Below the pieces are notes generated by a model. The model searched no databases. It worked only from the letters and a program-made list of their open reading frames with translations, and had not been told where the DNA came from. A DNA stretch of 64,000 nt, from positions 682,001-746,000 of the forward strand of contig NZ_SOAP01000002.1 in assembly GCF_004364805.1 (NCBI RefSeq), written 5' to 3'. The translations under genes and the position numbers were made by a program. The stretch comes from Pelagimonas phthalicica (lineage in GTDB: Bacteria; Pseudomonadota; Alphaproteobacteria; Rhodobacterales; Rhodobacteraceae). Below are positions 7,908 through 16,585 of this stretch, piece after piece (within the stretch, counting starts at the first letter, position 1; each line of letters starts with the position of its first letter).

Positions 7908-8957
7908 TCATGTATCCATCTCCGCCAGCAGCGTGGCTTGATGTTCCGCGGTCAGCGCATCGACGATCTCATCCAGATCACCGCCCATGATCTGATCAAG
8001 CTTATAGAGCGTCAGGCCAATGCGGTGATCGGTCATCCGCCCTTGCGGGAAGTTATAAGTCCGGATCCGTTCCGAGCGATCCCCAGACCCGACTTGAGAT
8101 TTCCGATCAGCCGAGCGTTCATCCGCAACCTTCTGCCGCTCCAGATCAAACAGACGCGCGCGCAGGACCTCCATGGCAATCTCGCGGTTGCGGTGTTGGG
8201 ATTTTTCCGAGCTCGTGACCACAATTCCCGACGGAATATGGGTGATGCGCACAGCGGAATCCGTAGTATTCACGTGCTGACCACCAGCCCCAGAGGCACG
8301 CATGGTGTCGATGCGGATCTCATTGGGGTCAATGTTGATATCCACCTCTTCGGCCTCAGGCAGAACCGCCACCGTCGCCGCCGAGGTGTGAATGCGCCCG
8401 CCGGATTCTGTCTCGGGCACGCGTTGCACACGGTGCACACCAGATTCGAATTTCATTCGGGCAAAAACACTGTCCCCTTCGATGCGCACCACCAGTTCAC
8501 GCACACCGCCAAGTTCCGACATCGCCTCTTCGATGACTTCCCAGCGCCAGCCTCGCGCCTCGCAATAGCGTTGATACATGCGCGCCAGATCTCCAGCAAA
8601 CAGCGCCGCCTCATCCCCGCCCGTACCGGGGCGAATTTCCAGCATGGCCGGACGCCCGTCAGCGGCATCTTTGGGCAGGAGGCTCAGCTGAACCGCATGT
8701 TCCAACTCGGGCAAGCGCGCCCGCATTTCGGGCAGCTCTTCTTCGGCCAATTCGCGCATTTCCGGGTCACCCAGCATGGCCTCGGCCTCGGCTATATCCT
8801 CGACCAGCTGTTCCCAATCGCGGATCTGATCCACGACCGGTTTCAGGTCAGAATATTCACGGCCCAGCTGCGCAATATCACCTTCGCCGGTCGACATACG
8901 CGCCTCGACATATTCCAGGCGTTCTTTAATCTGTTGTAAACGGTCTCTTGGGATCAT
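7908..8957 (-). CDS. prfA: Peptide chain release factor 1
   Basis: 349 residues. RF1 recognises UAA and UAG and triggers peptide release. The catalytic GGQ is in [18 protein letters not shown], and the conserved [17 protein letters not shown] and [23 protein letters not shown] blocks are present. The C terminus contains [19 protein letters not shown], the tail typical of RF1 rather than RF2. It is the first gene of a prfA-prmC pair. The preceding DUF1499 gene ends its own reading 40 bases from this start, on the same strand. Confidence 0.97.
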   Translation of the reverse strand: MIPRDRLQQIKERLEYVEARMSTGEGDIAQLGREYSDLKPVVDQIRDWEQLVEDIAEAEAMLGDPEMRELAEEELPEMRARLPELEHAVQLSLLPKDAADGRPAMLEIRPGTGGDEAALFAGDLARMYQRYCEARGWRWEVIEEAMSELGGVRELVVRIEGDSVFARMKFESGVHRVQRVPETESGGRIHTSAATVAVLPEAEEVDINIDPNEIRIDTMRASGAGGQHVNTTDSAVRITHIPSGIVVTSSEKSQHRNREIAMEVLRARLFDLERQKVADERSADRKSQVGSGDRSERIRTYNFPQGRMTDHRIGLTLYKLDQIMGGDLDEIVDALTAEHQATLLAEMDT

Positions 8958-8996
8958 TCAGGTTGAATTGCCCATTGCACCGCCCGGGTCAAGGGG

Positions 8997-9410
8997 TCAG
9001 GTGCCCATCTGCGCCAATGCGTTGAGCCATCCATCGACCCGCGCCTTGTTCACGCCAAGATCCGAACTGCCAAATCGCAAGCGCGCCCAGATTTCCAGAA
9101 CGTCGCCATCGCGTTGCACGGTGGTGTAGTCGGGAAAGCCAAACCACAGGCTGCGCGTGACATAGGTCACATGCCCGTCGGCGGCACTGCCCGCCAAGAC
9201 CGTGGTGCGTGGGGTGTTCATGATCACGTCATTCAATTTGGTGAAAACAGCCTCATCCCCAGCCAAACGCCTGCGTACCCCGTCTTTCAGGTCCTGATCG
9301 GTGGTGACTTTTGGATCGACATGCCAATAGGCGGCATCAGAAGGGGCAAAGCGAATCCAGCCCAGCCCGCCCAATACGACGATGAGAATCGCGAAAAAAA
9401 CCATGCGCAC
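8997..9410 (-). CDS. DUF1499 domain-containing membrane-anchored protein
   Basis: 137 residues. Residues 1-18 form a hydrophobic N-terminal segment (MVFFAILIVVLGGLGWI), a signal anchor. The remainder matches DUF1499 with TTVLAGSAADGHVTYVTRSLWFGFPDY and the closing DLGVNKARVDGWLNAL. These proteins are widespread and of unknown function; the VTRS-x-x-x-x-FPDY core is the diagnostic element. It is encoded between an agmatinase-family gene and prfA, all on the minus strand. Confidence 0.85.
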   Translation of the reverse strand: MRMVFFAILIVVLGGLGWIRFAPSDAAYWHVDPKVTTDQDLKDGVRRRLAGDEAVFTKLNDVIMNTPRTTVLAGSAADGHVTYVTRSLWFGFPDYTTVQRDGDVLEIWARLRFGSSDLGVNKARVDGWLNALAQMGT

Positions 9411-9539
9411 GATGGCCCTCTGCTCTTATTGTTTTGGTTGGGTGCATGGTTGCACCCGGACGCGCGATTCTAAAAGCCTCACGTGATCACAAAGGCGGTT
9501 ATCCACCGGTTTCTTTGCTGTCGCCCAAACCAGGCAAGT

Positions 9540-10499
9540 TCAGCGTCGCGTCCAGGCCCATAGGCTCAGCAACTCTGTCGCCACATGCGCCGCCGCAATG
9601 GCCGTAGCCCCGGTGGTATCAAAGGGCGGCGAGACTTCGACCACATCGCCGCCAACCAGATTGATCCCGGCAAGGTCACGCATAGCAACCGCCGCCTGAT
9701 GGCTGGTAAGCCCACCCCAAACCGGTGTGCCTGTGCCTGGGGCAAAGGCCGGGTCAAGCGCATCAATATCAAAGGTCAGGTAACAAGGATGATCACCAAC
9801 GATTTTTTTGACCTTCTGCGCAATCACCTCTGGCCCAAGGCGGTGTACATCGCGCGCATCGAGAATATTGAACCCGATCGTGTCAGGATTATCCGTCCGA
9901 ATGCCAATCTGGACCGAGCGCTCGGCAATGACCGTCCCTTCTATGGCGGCCTTATACATAAAGGTGCCGTGATCGACCCGGCTCAGATCATCATCCGCCC
10001 AGGTGTCCGTATGGGCGTCAAACTGGATCACGCTCAGGGGACCGTGTTTTTCCGCATGGGCACGCAGACAGCCCAGCGTCACCGAATGATCGCCGCCAAG
10101 CGCAATGCAGGCCGCCCCCTGCCCCAAAATCCCGGCAACATGGCTCTGGATCAAGCCAGGCACCAGATCGGGGCGTGCATAGTCAAAGGCCATATCGCCG
10201 TAATCCGCGATGGCAAATTCGCTCAACACATCAAAACCCCAGCCATAAGGCGCATCGCAGGGCTGCAAAAGCGAAGCTTCACGGATTGCCCGCGGCCCAA
10301 GCCGGGTACCGGGCCGATTGGTGACCGCCTGGTCAAAGGGCAAGCCGGTGACGGCCATATCAACACCAGCCAAATCCTTGCTGTAGCGGCGGCGCAAAAA
10401 GGATGGGGCCCCGGCAAACACATTTTCAAAGGACGGCCCTTTGAAATCCGCTCTGGTGAAAGCGTGATCCACTTCGGTTTTGGCGTCTTCCAAACTCAT
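9540..10499 (-). CDS. speB: Agmatinase/arginase-family ureohydrolase
   Basis: 319 residues. The binuclear Mn ligands are all visible: ALGGDHSVTLG, QFDAHTDTW and FDIDALDPAFAPGTGTP. These enzymes hydrolyse agmatine (to putrescine and urea) or related guanidino compounds. The N-terminal FAGAPSFLRRRY...VTGLPFDQAVTNRPGTRLGPRAIREAS pattern is that of bacterial agmatinases, but guanidinobutyrase and similar activities cannot be excluded from sequence. It is followed upstream by a 163-bp spacer with one palindrome unit, then an M20 amidohydrolase on the same strand. Confidence 0.85.
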   Translation of the reverse strand: MSLEDAKTEVDHAFTRADFKGPSFENVFAGAPSFLRRRYSKDLAGVDMAVTGLPFDQAVTNRPGTRLGPRAIREASLLQPCDAPYGWGFDVLSEFAIADYGDMAFDYARPDLVPGLIQSHVAGILGQGAACIALGGDHSVTLGCLRAHAEKHGPLSVIQFDAHTDTWADDDLSRVDHGTFMYKAAIEGTVIAERSVQIGIRTDNPDTIGFNILDARDVHRLGPEVIAQKVKKIVGDHPCYLTFDIDALDPAFAPGTGTPVWGGLTSHQAAVAMRDLAGINLVGGDVVEVSPPFDTTGATAIAAAHVATELLSLWAWTRR

Positions 10500-10568
10500 C
10501 TCTCAGGCCCTTTGCGGTGTCGGGGTGGGCGGGTGGGCGACGCCGCAAAGGGCCGTCCATCCACATTT

Positions 10569-10588
10569 CAAAATTTGATCAAATTTTG
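10569..10588. repeat. Single palindrome unit of the AT-rich family (copy D)
   Basis: A perfect 20-bp inverted repeat with arms CAAAATTTGA/TCAAATTTTG. About 60 bases further, CCGTCAACGGAATTTGG resembles the right unit of copy A with a decayed left arm, so this may be a degraded pair. Confidence 0.65.
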
Positions 10589-10662
10589 CGCCAGACCCAA
10601 ACGAGACGCAAGCGCAACCTTGCAAACCTGCGCAGAAAACCCGTCAACGGAATTTGGAGGAC

Positions 10663-11817
10663 TCAGACGGAATGGCGCGTTTCAATCAAACGGGCAAAGA
10701 AAGACGCCCCAATCGGAGCCGCCTCATCGTTGAAATCAAACGCGGGATGATGCACGGCCGCACCGATCCCCTGCCCCAGATTCAAATAGGCACCGGGGCG
10801 CTTTTCCAACATGTAAGAGAAATCTTCGGCCCCCATTTGCGGATCGCGATCCATAATGACCTGCCCGGTGATCTCCTCTGCGATACCAGCCGCAAACTCG
10901 GCCTGCGCCACATGGTTGACCGTCGGCGGATAGCTTTTGTCATAATCCAGCATCACCTCCATCCCGAAGGCCGCCCCCTGCCCGGCAACAATCTCCCGCA
11001 CTCGTTGCTCGGCATGTTCGCGCACCTCTGCGGTCAGGCTGCGCACGGTTCCGGTGATCATCACCTCACCGGGAATGACATTCATCGCCGACCCGCCGTG
11101 AAACTGCGTCAAAGAGACAACAAGACTGTCCATCGGCCGCACATCACGTGACACAATCGTCGGAAAGGCCTGCGCAATCGCCAAAGCACAGGGAAAGGGA
11201 TCGCGGCACTCGTGAGGATAGGCCGCATGGCCACCCGTGCCACGCACGCGAATGGTGAAATCATCCACCGCCGCCATGATCGGCCCGCGCGTTGTCTCGA
11301 ACACCCCCAGCTCGTCTGAGGGGTTGGTATGCAGCGCATAGACTTCTTCGATGCCAAAGCGTTCCATAACCCCCTCTTCAACCATGATGCGCCCGCCGCC
11401 AATGACCTCTTCGGCGGGCTGAAACAGCAACACCACCTTGCCGCTGAAATTGCGCGTCTCCGCCAGGTATTTCGCCGCCCCAAGCAGCATGGCCGTATGC
11501 CCATCATGGCCGCAGGCATGCATGCGCCCCTCAATCTTTGAGGCATAGGGCAGCCCGGTCTCCTCAACCATGGGCAAGGCATCCATGTCAGCCCGCAACC
11601 CGGTCACCGGCCCCTCGCCGCGCCCTTCGATCACTGCCGCAACACCGGTTTTCGCAATCCCTTCATGGATCTCGTCGACCCCAAATTCCCGCAGCCGCGC
11701 CACCACGAATTTCGCTGTTTCAAAACAGTCCAGCGCAAGTTCAGGATATTGATGCAGATGCTGGCGCCATCCAGCCATTTCCTCAGCAAATCCTGCGATC
11801 CGGTTTATGACAGCCAT
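10663..11817 (-). CDS. M20 family aminoacylase/amidohydrolase, hippurate hydrolase-like
   Basis: 384 residues. The M20 zinc-peptidase layout is clear: GLRADMDALPMVEETGLPY, HACGHDGHTAMLLGAAKYL (metal ligands Cys/His/His), FQPAEEVIGG (catalytic Glu pair) and MGAEDFSYML near the C terminus, with a lid/dimerisation domain around residues 180-290. Such enzymes cleave N-acyl amino acids or amides in the cytoplasm. Annotated relatives are called hippurate hydrolase or N-acyl-L-amino acid amidohydrolase; the substrate is uncertain. It lies upstream of the agmatinase gene on the same strand and diverges from mazG. Confidence 0.9.
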   Translation of the reverse strand: MAVINRIAGFAEEMAGWRQHLHQYPELALDCFETAKFVVARLREFGVDEIHEGIAKTGVAAVIEGRGEGPVTGLRADMDALPMVEETGLPYASKIEGRMHACGHDGHTAMLLGAAKYLAETRNFSGKVVLLFQPAEEVIGGGRIMVEEGVMERFGIEEVYALHTNPSDELGVFETTRGPIMAAVDDFTIRVRGTGGHAAYPHECRDPFPCALAIAQAFPTIVSRDVRPMDSLVVSLTQFHGGSAMNVIPGEVMITGTVRSLTAEVREHAEQRVREIVAGQGAAFGMEVMLDYDKSYPPTVNHVAQAEFAAGIAEEITGQVIMDRDPQMGAEDFSYMLEKRPGAYLNLGQGIGAAVHHPAFDFNDEAAPIGASFFARLIETRHSV

Positions 11818-11878
11818 GGCTGGACTCCTCTGTCTCGATACCTCATCCCTTTGGTGACGAATTCAAACGAGGTTTGCA

Positions 11879-12718
11879 ATGAGCGAACAGAGCAAAACCG
11901 CCTCTGACCAGCTGGTTCACGATCCCAAAGGCGGCATGCCGCGTCTTGTCGAAATCATGCGCCGGCTGCGCGACCCTGAAACCGGTTGTCCCTGGGATAT
12001 CGAACAGAATTTCGCCACCATCGCCCCCTATACCATCGAAGAGGCCTATGAGGTTGCCGATGCGATTGAACGCGAGGCCTGGGATGAGCTTAAGGGCGAA
12101 TTGGGCGATCTGCTCTTTCAGTCCGTTTTTCATGCACAAATGGCCAGTGAGGCCGGGTATTTTGAGTTCAACGATGTGGCCGACACCATGTCGGACAAGA
12201 TGGTCGCCCGCCATCCCCATGTCTTTGGTGACGAAAGCGCGGATAAGTCCGCTGATCAGCAAACGCGGGACTGGGAAAAGATTAAAGCCGCCGAGCGTGC
12301 CTCCAAGAAACAAGACGGTGTTCTGGACGGCGTCGCCTTGGGCCTGCCTGCCCTGCTGCGCGCGGTCAAACTGCAAAACCGCGCCGCGCGGGTCGGCTTT
12401 GACTGGCCCAGCACCGATGAGGTGATCGACAAGCTGGTGGAGGAAGTTGACGAGGTCAAACAGGCCACCACCCCAGAGGACAAGGTCGAAGAATTTGGTG
12501 ATCTGCTCTTTGTTATGGCCAATCTTGCCCGCCATTGGAAAATCGATCCTGAGGCCGCGTTGCGTGCCGCCAACGCCAAATTCACCCGCCGCTTTGAATA
12601 TATCGAGGCCGCGCTGAAAGAGCGGGGCAAGACACCAACCGAAAGCGATTTGCAAGAGATGGATGCGCTCTGGGACGCGGCCAAGCATCAAGAGAAACGC
12701 CGCAAGAAAAGTACCTGA
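11879..12718 (+). CDS. mazG: Nucleoside triphosphate pyrophosphohydrolase MazG
   Basis: 279 residues with two tandem MazG domains. The first has RRLRDPETGCPWDIEQNFATI and the metal-binding EEAYEVADAIE...ELGDLLFQSVFHA. The second has NRAARVGFDWPS, EEVDEVKQA and EEFGDLLFVMANLARHW, each with the EExxE-x12-ExxD type ligands. MazG hydrolyses NTPs to NMP and pyrophosphate, cleaning pools and tempering ppGpp-related stress. Its stop codon lies inside the iron-box palindrome that precedes the next gene. Confidence 0.95.
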   Translation: MSEQSKTASDQLVHDPKGGMPRLVEIMRRLRDPETGCPWDIEQNFATIAPYTIEEAYEVADAIEREAWDELKGELGDLLFQSVFHAQMASEAGYFEFNDVADTMSDKMVARHPHVFGDESADKSADQQTRDWEKIKAAERASKKQDGVLDGVALGLPALLRAVKLQNRAARVGFDWPSTDEVIDKLVEEVDEVKQATTPEDKVEEFGDLLFVMANLARHWKIDPEAALRAANAKFTRRFEYIEAALKERGKTPTESDLQEMDALWDAAKHQEKRRKKST

Positions 12719-12733
12719 TAATCATTATCAGGT
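12713..12733. promoter_or_regulatory. Iron-box palindrome upstream of the iron-binding protein gene
   Basis: A perfect 21-bp inverted repeat with ten-base arms and a central C. Its core TGATAATCATTATCA fits both a Fur-like GATAAT/ATTATC dyad and the TGA-N9-TCA iron-rhodo (RirA-type) pattern described for Rhodobacteraceae. It overlaps the mazG stop and abuts a possible -35 TTGACC (12735-12740) with TTACTA 17 bp on. Iron-dependent repression of the downstream gene is inferred. Confidence 0.7.
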
Positions 12734-12800
12734 ATTGACCCAAGTATTTTAGTCAGGTTACTAAGCGCGCAATGGATAACCGCGCTTTTTGGAGAGACAT

Positions 12801-13805
12801 ATGTTCCTTCGCCTAACCACCGCCCTGACCACTCTGGCCGTTGCCGCCCCGGCCATCGCTGATGAGGTCAATATCTATTCCTATCGCCAGCCCGAGCTGA
12901 TCGCGCCGCTGACCGACGCGTTCACCGCTGAGACCGGGATCAAGGTCAACGTGGCCTATCTGCAAAAGGGCATGATCGAACGTCTTGAGGCCGAGGGCAA
13001 ACGCTCCCCCGCTGACGTTGTTCTGACCGTCGACATTTCGCGCCTCGCCGCGGTTGTGAATGCCGGTCTGACCCAAGCGGTTGAATCCGAAACGCTCAAG
13101 GCCAACGTACCCGCCGCCTATCGCGACCCAGAGAACCAATGGTGGGGTCTGACCACACGGGCGCGTATCGTATACGCCTCCAAGGATCGGGTCGCTGAGG
13201 GTGACGTCACCACCTACGAAGATCTGGCTGACCCGAAATGGCAGGGCCGCATCTGCACCCGTTCCGGCACCCATGCCTATAACGTCGCTCTGACCTCGGC
13301 CATTCTGGAACATCACGGCGCGGAATACACCAAGACCTGGCTCGAAGGTGTGAAATCCAACCTGGCCCGCAAACCACAAGGCAATGACCGCGCTCAGGTC
13401 AAGGCGATCTGGTCCGGCGAATGCGACATCTCCATCGGCAACACCTATTACATGGGCAAAATGCTGTCGGATGAAGAGCAAAAAGAATGGGCCAACTCCG
13501 TTAACGTGATCTTCCCGACCTTTGAAAACGCGGGCACCCATGTGAACATTTCCGGTGTCGCGATGACCAAATCCGCGCCCAACAAGGAAAACGCCTTGAA
13601 ACTGATGGAGTTCCTGACCTCGCCCAAAGCGCAGGAAATCTATGCCGAGGCCAATTTCGAATACCCGATCGCACCAGGCACCGAAGCGGTTGAACTGGTC
13701 AAAAGCTGGGGTGATTTCACCGCCGATGAAGTCAACATCATGAACCTCGCCGGCCACCGCGCCGAAGCGCTGAAACTGGTCGAAGAGGTTGATTTCGACG
13801 GGTAA
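12801..13805 (+). CDS. Periplasmic Fe(III) ABC transporter substrate-binding protein
   Basis: 334 residues from the ATG at 12801, preceded by GGAGAG. Residues 1-20 are a Sec signal peptide ending APAIADE. The mature start VNIYSYRQPELIAPLTDAF is characteristic of FutA/FbpA ferric-binding proteins, and the C-terminal half contains GNTYYMGKM, where clustered Tyr residues ligate Fe3+ in this family. It carries iron to an inner-membrane ABC permease, but no permease or ATPase gene is adjacent, so the transporter must be encoded elsewhere or this copy is an orphan. The iron-box at 12713-12733 indicates induction under iron limitation. Confidence 0.92.
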   Translation: MFLRLTTALTTLAVAAPAIADEVNIYSYRQPELIAPLTDAFTAETGIKVNVAYLQKGMIERLEAEGKRSPADVVLTVDISRLAAVVNAGLTQAVESETLKANVPAAYRDPENQWWGLTTRARIVYASKDRVAEGDVTTYEDLADPKWQGRICTRSGTHAYNVALTSAILEHHGAEYTKTWLEGVKSNLARKPQGNDRAQVKAIWSGECDISIGNTYYMGKMLSDEEQKEWANSVNVIFPTFENAGTHVNISGVAMTKSAPNKENALKLMEFLTSPKAQEIYAEANFEYPIAPGTEAVELVKSWGDFTADEVNIMNLAGHRAEALKLVEEVDFDG

Positions 13806-13838
13806 TCCTTTGCCGCGAAACAAAACCTAAGACATGCA

Positions 13839-13870
13839 AGCCGGGCCAATTGGTCCGGCTTTCTCTTTTC
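13839..13870. terminator. Terminator after the iron-binding protein gene
   Basis: AGCCGG...CCGGCT stem with TTCTCTTTTC on the plus strand. It may also work in the other direction. Confidence 0.6.
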
Positions 13871-13888
13871 CCAAACCATATCTTCGGA

Positions 13889-14020
13889 TCAATAGTCGTA
13901 GAGCAAATCCTCGCTTTCGGCCGCGCTGGCAAAGATCACCTCAAGATCGGCCCCAAGCAAAACCTAAACAATGTCTTCGCGACAGATCTTGTCGCGCTGC
14001 CTTGTAAAAACCAAGCTCAT
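13889..14020 (-). pseudogene. Possible remnant of a small gene with an in-frame TAG
   Basis: Reading the minus strand from the ATG at 14020 gives MSLVFTRQRDKICREDIV, then TAG (13964-13966), and then in the same frame VLLGADLEVIFASAAESEDLLYDY to a TGA at 13889. The second half has a natural-looking acidic C terminus. It could be a small gene broken by one nonsense change or a chance open frame. No function is suggested. The remainder of the 13.87-14.16 kb spacer contains only hairpins. Confidence 0.2.
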
Positions 14021-14033
14021 CAATCAGTTCCCT

Positions 14034-14093
14034 GCGGGACGGCGGGTGGGGCGGCGAGCCCTTTGGGCTCCAGCGTCACCCGGTCCCGCGACA
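14034..14093. repeat. Long GC-rich imperfect hairpin
   Basis: Nested complementary arms GCGGGAC/GTCCCGC, CGGGTG/CACCCG and GAGCCC/GGGCTC close on a TTT loop. It sits in the spacer between the iron-binding protein gene and acpP. The function is unknown; it resembles extragenic GC-rich palindromes. Confidence 0.55.
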
Positions 14094-14101
14094 CCCCAAA
14101 C

Positions 14102-14130
14102 AAAAGAAAACGGCGCCCGAATGGACGCCG
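14102..14130 (-). terminator. Intrinsic terminator after acpP
   Basis: On the minus strand, CGGCGTCC-attc-GGGCGCCG (one wobble) is followed by TTTTCTTTTG, 27 bases beyond the acpP stop. Confidence 0.7.
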
Positions 14131-14156
14131 CCTCAATAATCAATTCTCAAAGAAGC

Positions 14157-14390
14157 TTAGGACGCTTCTGTGATGAACTTGACCGCATCGCCAAAGGTCT
14201 GGATGGTTTCGGCTGCGTCATCAGGGATCTCGATGCCGAACTCTTCTTCAAAGGCCATTACCAGCTCAACAGTGTCGAGGCTGTCTGCGCCCAGGTCGTC
14301 GATGAAGGATGCGGCTTCTGTAACCTTCTCTTCGTCTACGCTCAGGTGCTCAACCACAATCTTCTTCACGCGATCTGCGATGTCGCTCAT
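14157..14390 (-). CDS. acpP: Acyl carrier protein
   Basis: 77 residues, acidic, the standard AcpP length. The 4'-phosphopantetheine attachment Ser is in [22 protein letters not shown], with helix II following. It shuttles acyl chains in fatty acid synthesis in the cytoplasm. It lies downstream of fabG and fabD on the same strand, the usual fab cluster, with a 272-bp spacer before it that could contain its own promoter. I see no other gene in that spacer (14391-14662), which has only short GC-rich inverted repeats. Confidence 0.97.
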   Translation of the reverse strand: MSDIADRVKKIVVEHLSVDEEKVTEAASFIDDLGADSLDTVELVMAFEEEFGIEIPDDAAETIQTFGDAVKFITEAS

Positions 14391-14662
14391 GTTCTTTCCT
14401 CACTTTTGCAGGCCCTGATGACCCGTTTTGCCCTCTCCCCAAAGGGGAGGCATCTATATGCCCCAACTTGGGTGGCTTGGTTTGCCCTTTCGGGCGGCTC
14501 GTTCCCCCGGAGCACCGGGATTGGCTGGCCGAAAGGAATCCGCCCAAACCCAATTACTGCGCGCCTATAGCACAGGCTGCGGGGATGGCAAATGCTTTCC
14601 ACCGCATTAAAGCGCAAAGCCCCGCTTCCAATGGCAAGCAGGCCCTCGCGCCCCAAACGCGT

Positions 14663-15400
14663 TTACAACATGGCCATGCCGCCATTCACATGCAAGGTGG
14701 TGCCGGTGACATAAGACGCCTCCGGGCTGGCCAGATACAGCACAGCCGCTGCGATTTCCCCGGGCGTGCCCATACGGCCTGCGGGAACCTGTGTCAGGAT
14801 GCCGGATTTCTGATCATCGGTCAGTTTCTCGGTCATCGCGGTCTCGATAAAGCCCGGTGCAACGGCGTTGACGGTAATGCCGCGTGTCGCCACCTCATAG
14901 GCAAGCGATTTCGACATGCCGATCACCCCTGCCTTGGCGGCGGCATAGTTGCCCTGCCCTGGATTACCGGTTGCGCCAACCACAGACGAGATATTGACGA
15001 TGCGGCCCCAGCGCGCCTTCATCATGCCGCGCAGCACGCCTTTGCACAGACGGAAGGTGGCGGTCATGTTGACCTCGACCACGCTGGCCCATTCCTCTTC
15101 GGACATGCGCATGAACAGGTTGTCCCGGGTGATGCCGGCATTGTTGATCAGGATATCCACGCTGCCCATCGCCTCAGCTGCCTGTTTGGGAAGTGCGGTG
15201 ACCGCCTCCGCATCAGACAGGTTGCAAGGCAGCACATGCGCGCGCTCGCCCAGCTCTGCCGCCAAAGCCTCCAAAGGCTCCACACGGGTGCCAGACAGGC
15301 CAACCGTGGCCCCGGCCCCATGCAGGGCTTTGGCGATCTCGCCCCCGATGCCACCAGAGGCACCTGTAATCAGCGCGGTTTTTCCAGTCAGATCAAACAT
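14663..15400 (-). CDS. fabG: 3-oxoacyl-[acyl-carrier-protein] reductase FabG
   Basis: 245 residues, a classic short-chain dehydrogenase. The NADPH-binding motif TGASGGIGGEIA is at residues 14-25, NNAGITRDNLFMRM follows near 88, and the catalytic Ser-Tyr-Lys triad lies in NISSVVGATGNPGQGNYAAAKAG. The NPGQ-NY loop and the C-terminal VTGTTLHVNGGMAM are typical of FabG rather than of other SDRs. It performs the first reduction of each fatty-acid elongation round. It is flanked by fabD and acpP. A paired palindrome precedes it. Confidence 0.96.
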   Translation of the reverse strand: MFDLTGKTALITGASGGIGGEIAKALHGAGATVGLSGTRVEPLEALAAELGERAHVLPCNLSDAEAVTALPKQAAEAMGSVDILINNAGITRDNLFMRMSEEEWASVVEVNMTATFRLCKGVLRGMMKARWGRIVNISSVVGATGNPGQGNYAAAKAGVIGMSKSLAYEVATRGITVNAVAPGFIETAMTEKLTDDQKSGILTQVPAGRMGTPGEIAAAVLYLASPEASYVTGTTLHVNGGMAML

Positions 15401-15435
15401 CTCTCGTCCTCTCTCTGCCCTCTCAGCGGGGCACC

Positions 15436-15480
15436 TAAAAGTTTTCTCGAAACTTTTGCAAAACTTTTCGAAAAGTTTTG
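15436..15480. repeat. Tandem palindromes (family copy C)
   Basis: Unit one (15436-15458) has arms AAAAGTTT/AAACTTTT around TCTCG. Unit two (15459-15480) is a perfect 22-mer with arms CAAAACTTTTC/GAAAAGTTTTG. It lies between fabD and fabG and shares the two-unit layout and the TTTG/CAAA junction of copies A and B, although the arm sequence differs. Confidence 0.75.
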
Positions 15481-15490
15481 GGCGTCAAGC

Positions 15491-16432
15491 TCAGCCGTTG
15501 AGTTTCTCAGCCGCCGCCTTGGCATCCGCAGCTGTGCCGACATTGCCCAGCACCGCGCCGCGATGGATGCGCTTGACCATGCCGCTCAGCGCTTTGCCCG
15601 CTCCGATTTCCCAGAACTCGGTCAGATCCTTGGCCACCATCCATTCCACGGATTCACGCCAGCGCACCGAGCCACAGATCTGATCAACCAGCAGCGAACG
15701 AATGACAGCCGGGTCATCCACGGCCTCGGCCACCACATTGGCGACCAGCGGCACGGCAGGTGTATTGATGTCGGTTTCAGACAGGGCCTGGGCCATCTTC
15801 TCGGCTGCAGGCTCCATCAGCGCGCAATGGAAAGGTGCGCTGACCGGCAAGAGCAAGGCACGCCGCGCGCCCGCCTCTTTGGCGATGTCAACCGCGCGCT
15901 CGACAGCGGCCTTGGCACCAGAGATCACCACCTGGCCCGGGTCGTTGTCATTCGCAGCGGCACAGACTTCGCCCTGCGCGGCCTTTTCGGCCACATCGCG
16001 CACGGCGGCCAGATCCAAGCCCAGAATGGCCGCCATGGCCCCCTCGCCCACCGGCACAGCGGCCTGCATGGCTTCACCACGAGCACGCAGCAGTTTGGCC
16101 GCGTCTCCAACGCTCAGCGCGCCTGCCGCCGTCAGCGCCGAATATTCACCCAGCGAATGCCCCGCCACATAAGACGCCGCCGAAATCGCCACGCCCTCAG
16201 CCTCAAGCGCGCGCATCGCTGCCAAGGAGGTCGCCATCAGCGCCGGTTGCGCATTGGCGGTCAGGGTCAGATCGGCAATGTCACCTTCCCAGATCAGATC
16301 AGAGAGCTTTTCACCCAAAGCCGCGTCCACCTCGTCAAAGACAGCGCGGGCCTCCGGGTAAGCTTCGGCCAGATCGCGGCCCATCCCGATGGTTTGCGCC
16401 CCTTGTCCTGGGAAAATGAATGCGCGGCTCAT
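15491..16432 (-). CDS. fabD: Malonyl-CoA:ACP transacylase FabD
   Basis: 313 residues from the ATG at 16432, which has GAGGAG eight bases upstream; five extra in-frame codons lie before it. FabD loads malonate onto ACP for fatty acid synthesis. MSRAFIFPGQGAQTIGMG is the canonical N terminus, the nucleophile Ser is in VAGHSLGEYSAL, and the partner His is in VSAPFHCALM. Other conserved blocks are QPALMATSLA and the closing EIGAGKALSGMVKR. It is transcribed ahead of fabG and acpP. Confidence 0.96.
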   Translation of the reverse strand: MSRAFIFPGQGAQTIGMGRDLAEAYPEARAVFDEVDAALGEKLSDLIWEGDIADLTLTANAQPALMATSLAAMRALEAEGVAISAASYVAGHSLGEYSALTAAGALSVGDAAKLLRARGEAMQAAVPVGEGAMAAILGLDLAAVRDVAEKAAQGEVCAAANDNDPGQVVISGAKAAVERAVDIAKEAGARRALLLPVSAPFHCALMEPAAEKMAQALSETDINTPAVPLVANVVAEAVDDPAVIRSLLVDQICGSVRWRESVEWMVAKDLTEFWEIGAGKALSGMVKRIHRGAVLGNVGTAADAKAAAEKLNG

Positions 16433-16585
16433 GCCCGGTCTCCTCACGTCACGTTTTGTTAGCTCCCTGCCTTACATGGCTGCGCCGCGCCGTGCAACGC
16501 CAACGCACCATTGCTGTGCAGAGACGCCGGTTGTTCTGAAATGCGCAACCAGTATCAGGGGATTCATACGAAACGGAGACCCGCT

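Noticed and set aside
14468-16462. A 664-residue open frame on the plus strand across acpP upstream, fabG and fabD
   Set aside because: It is antisense to two certain genes and arises from high GC at third codon positions; it has no family motifs.
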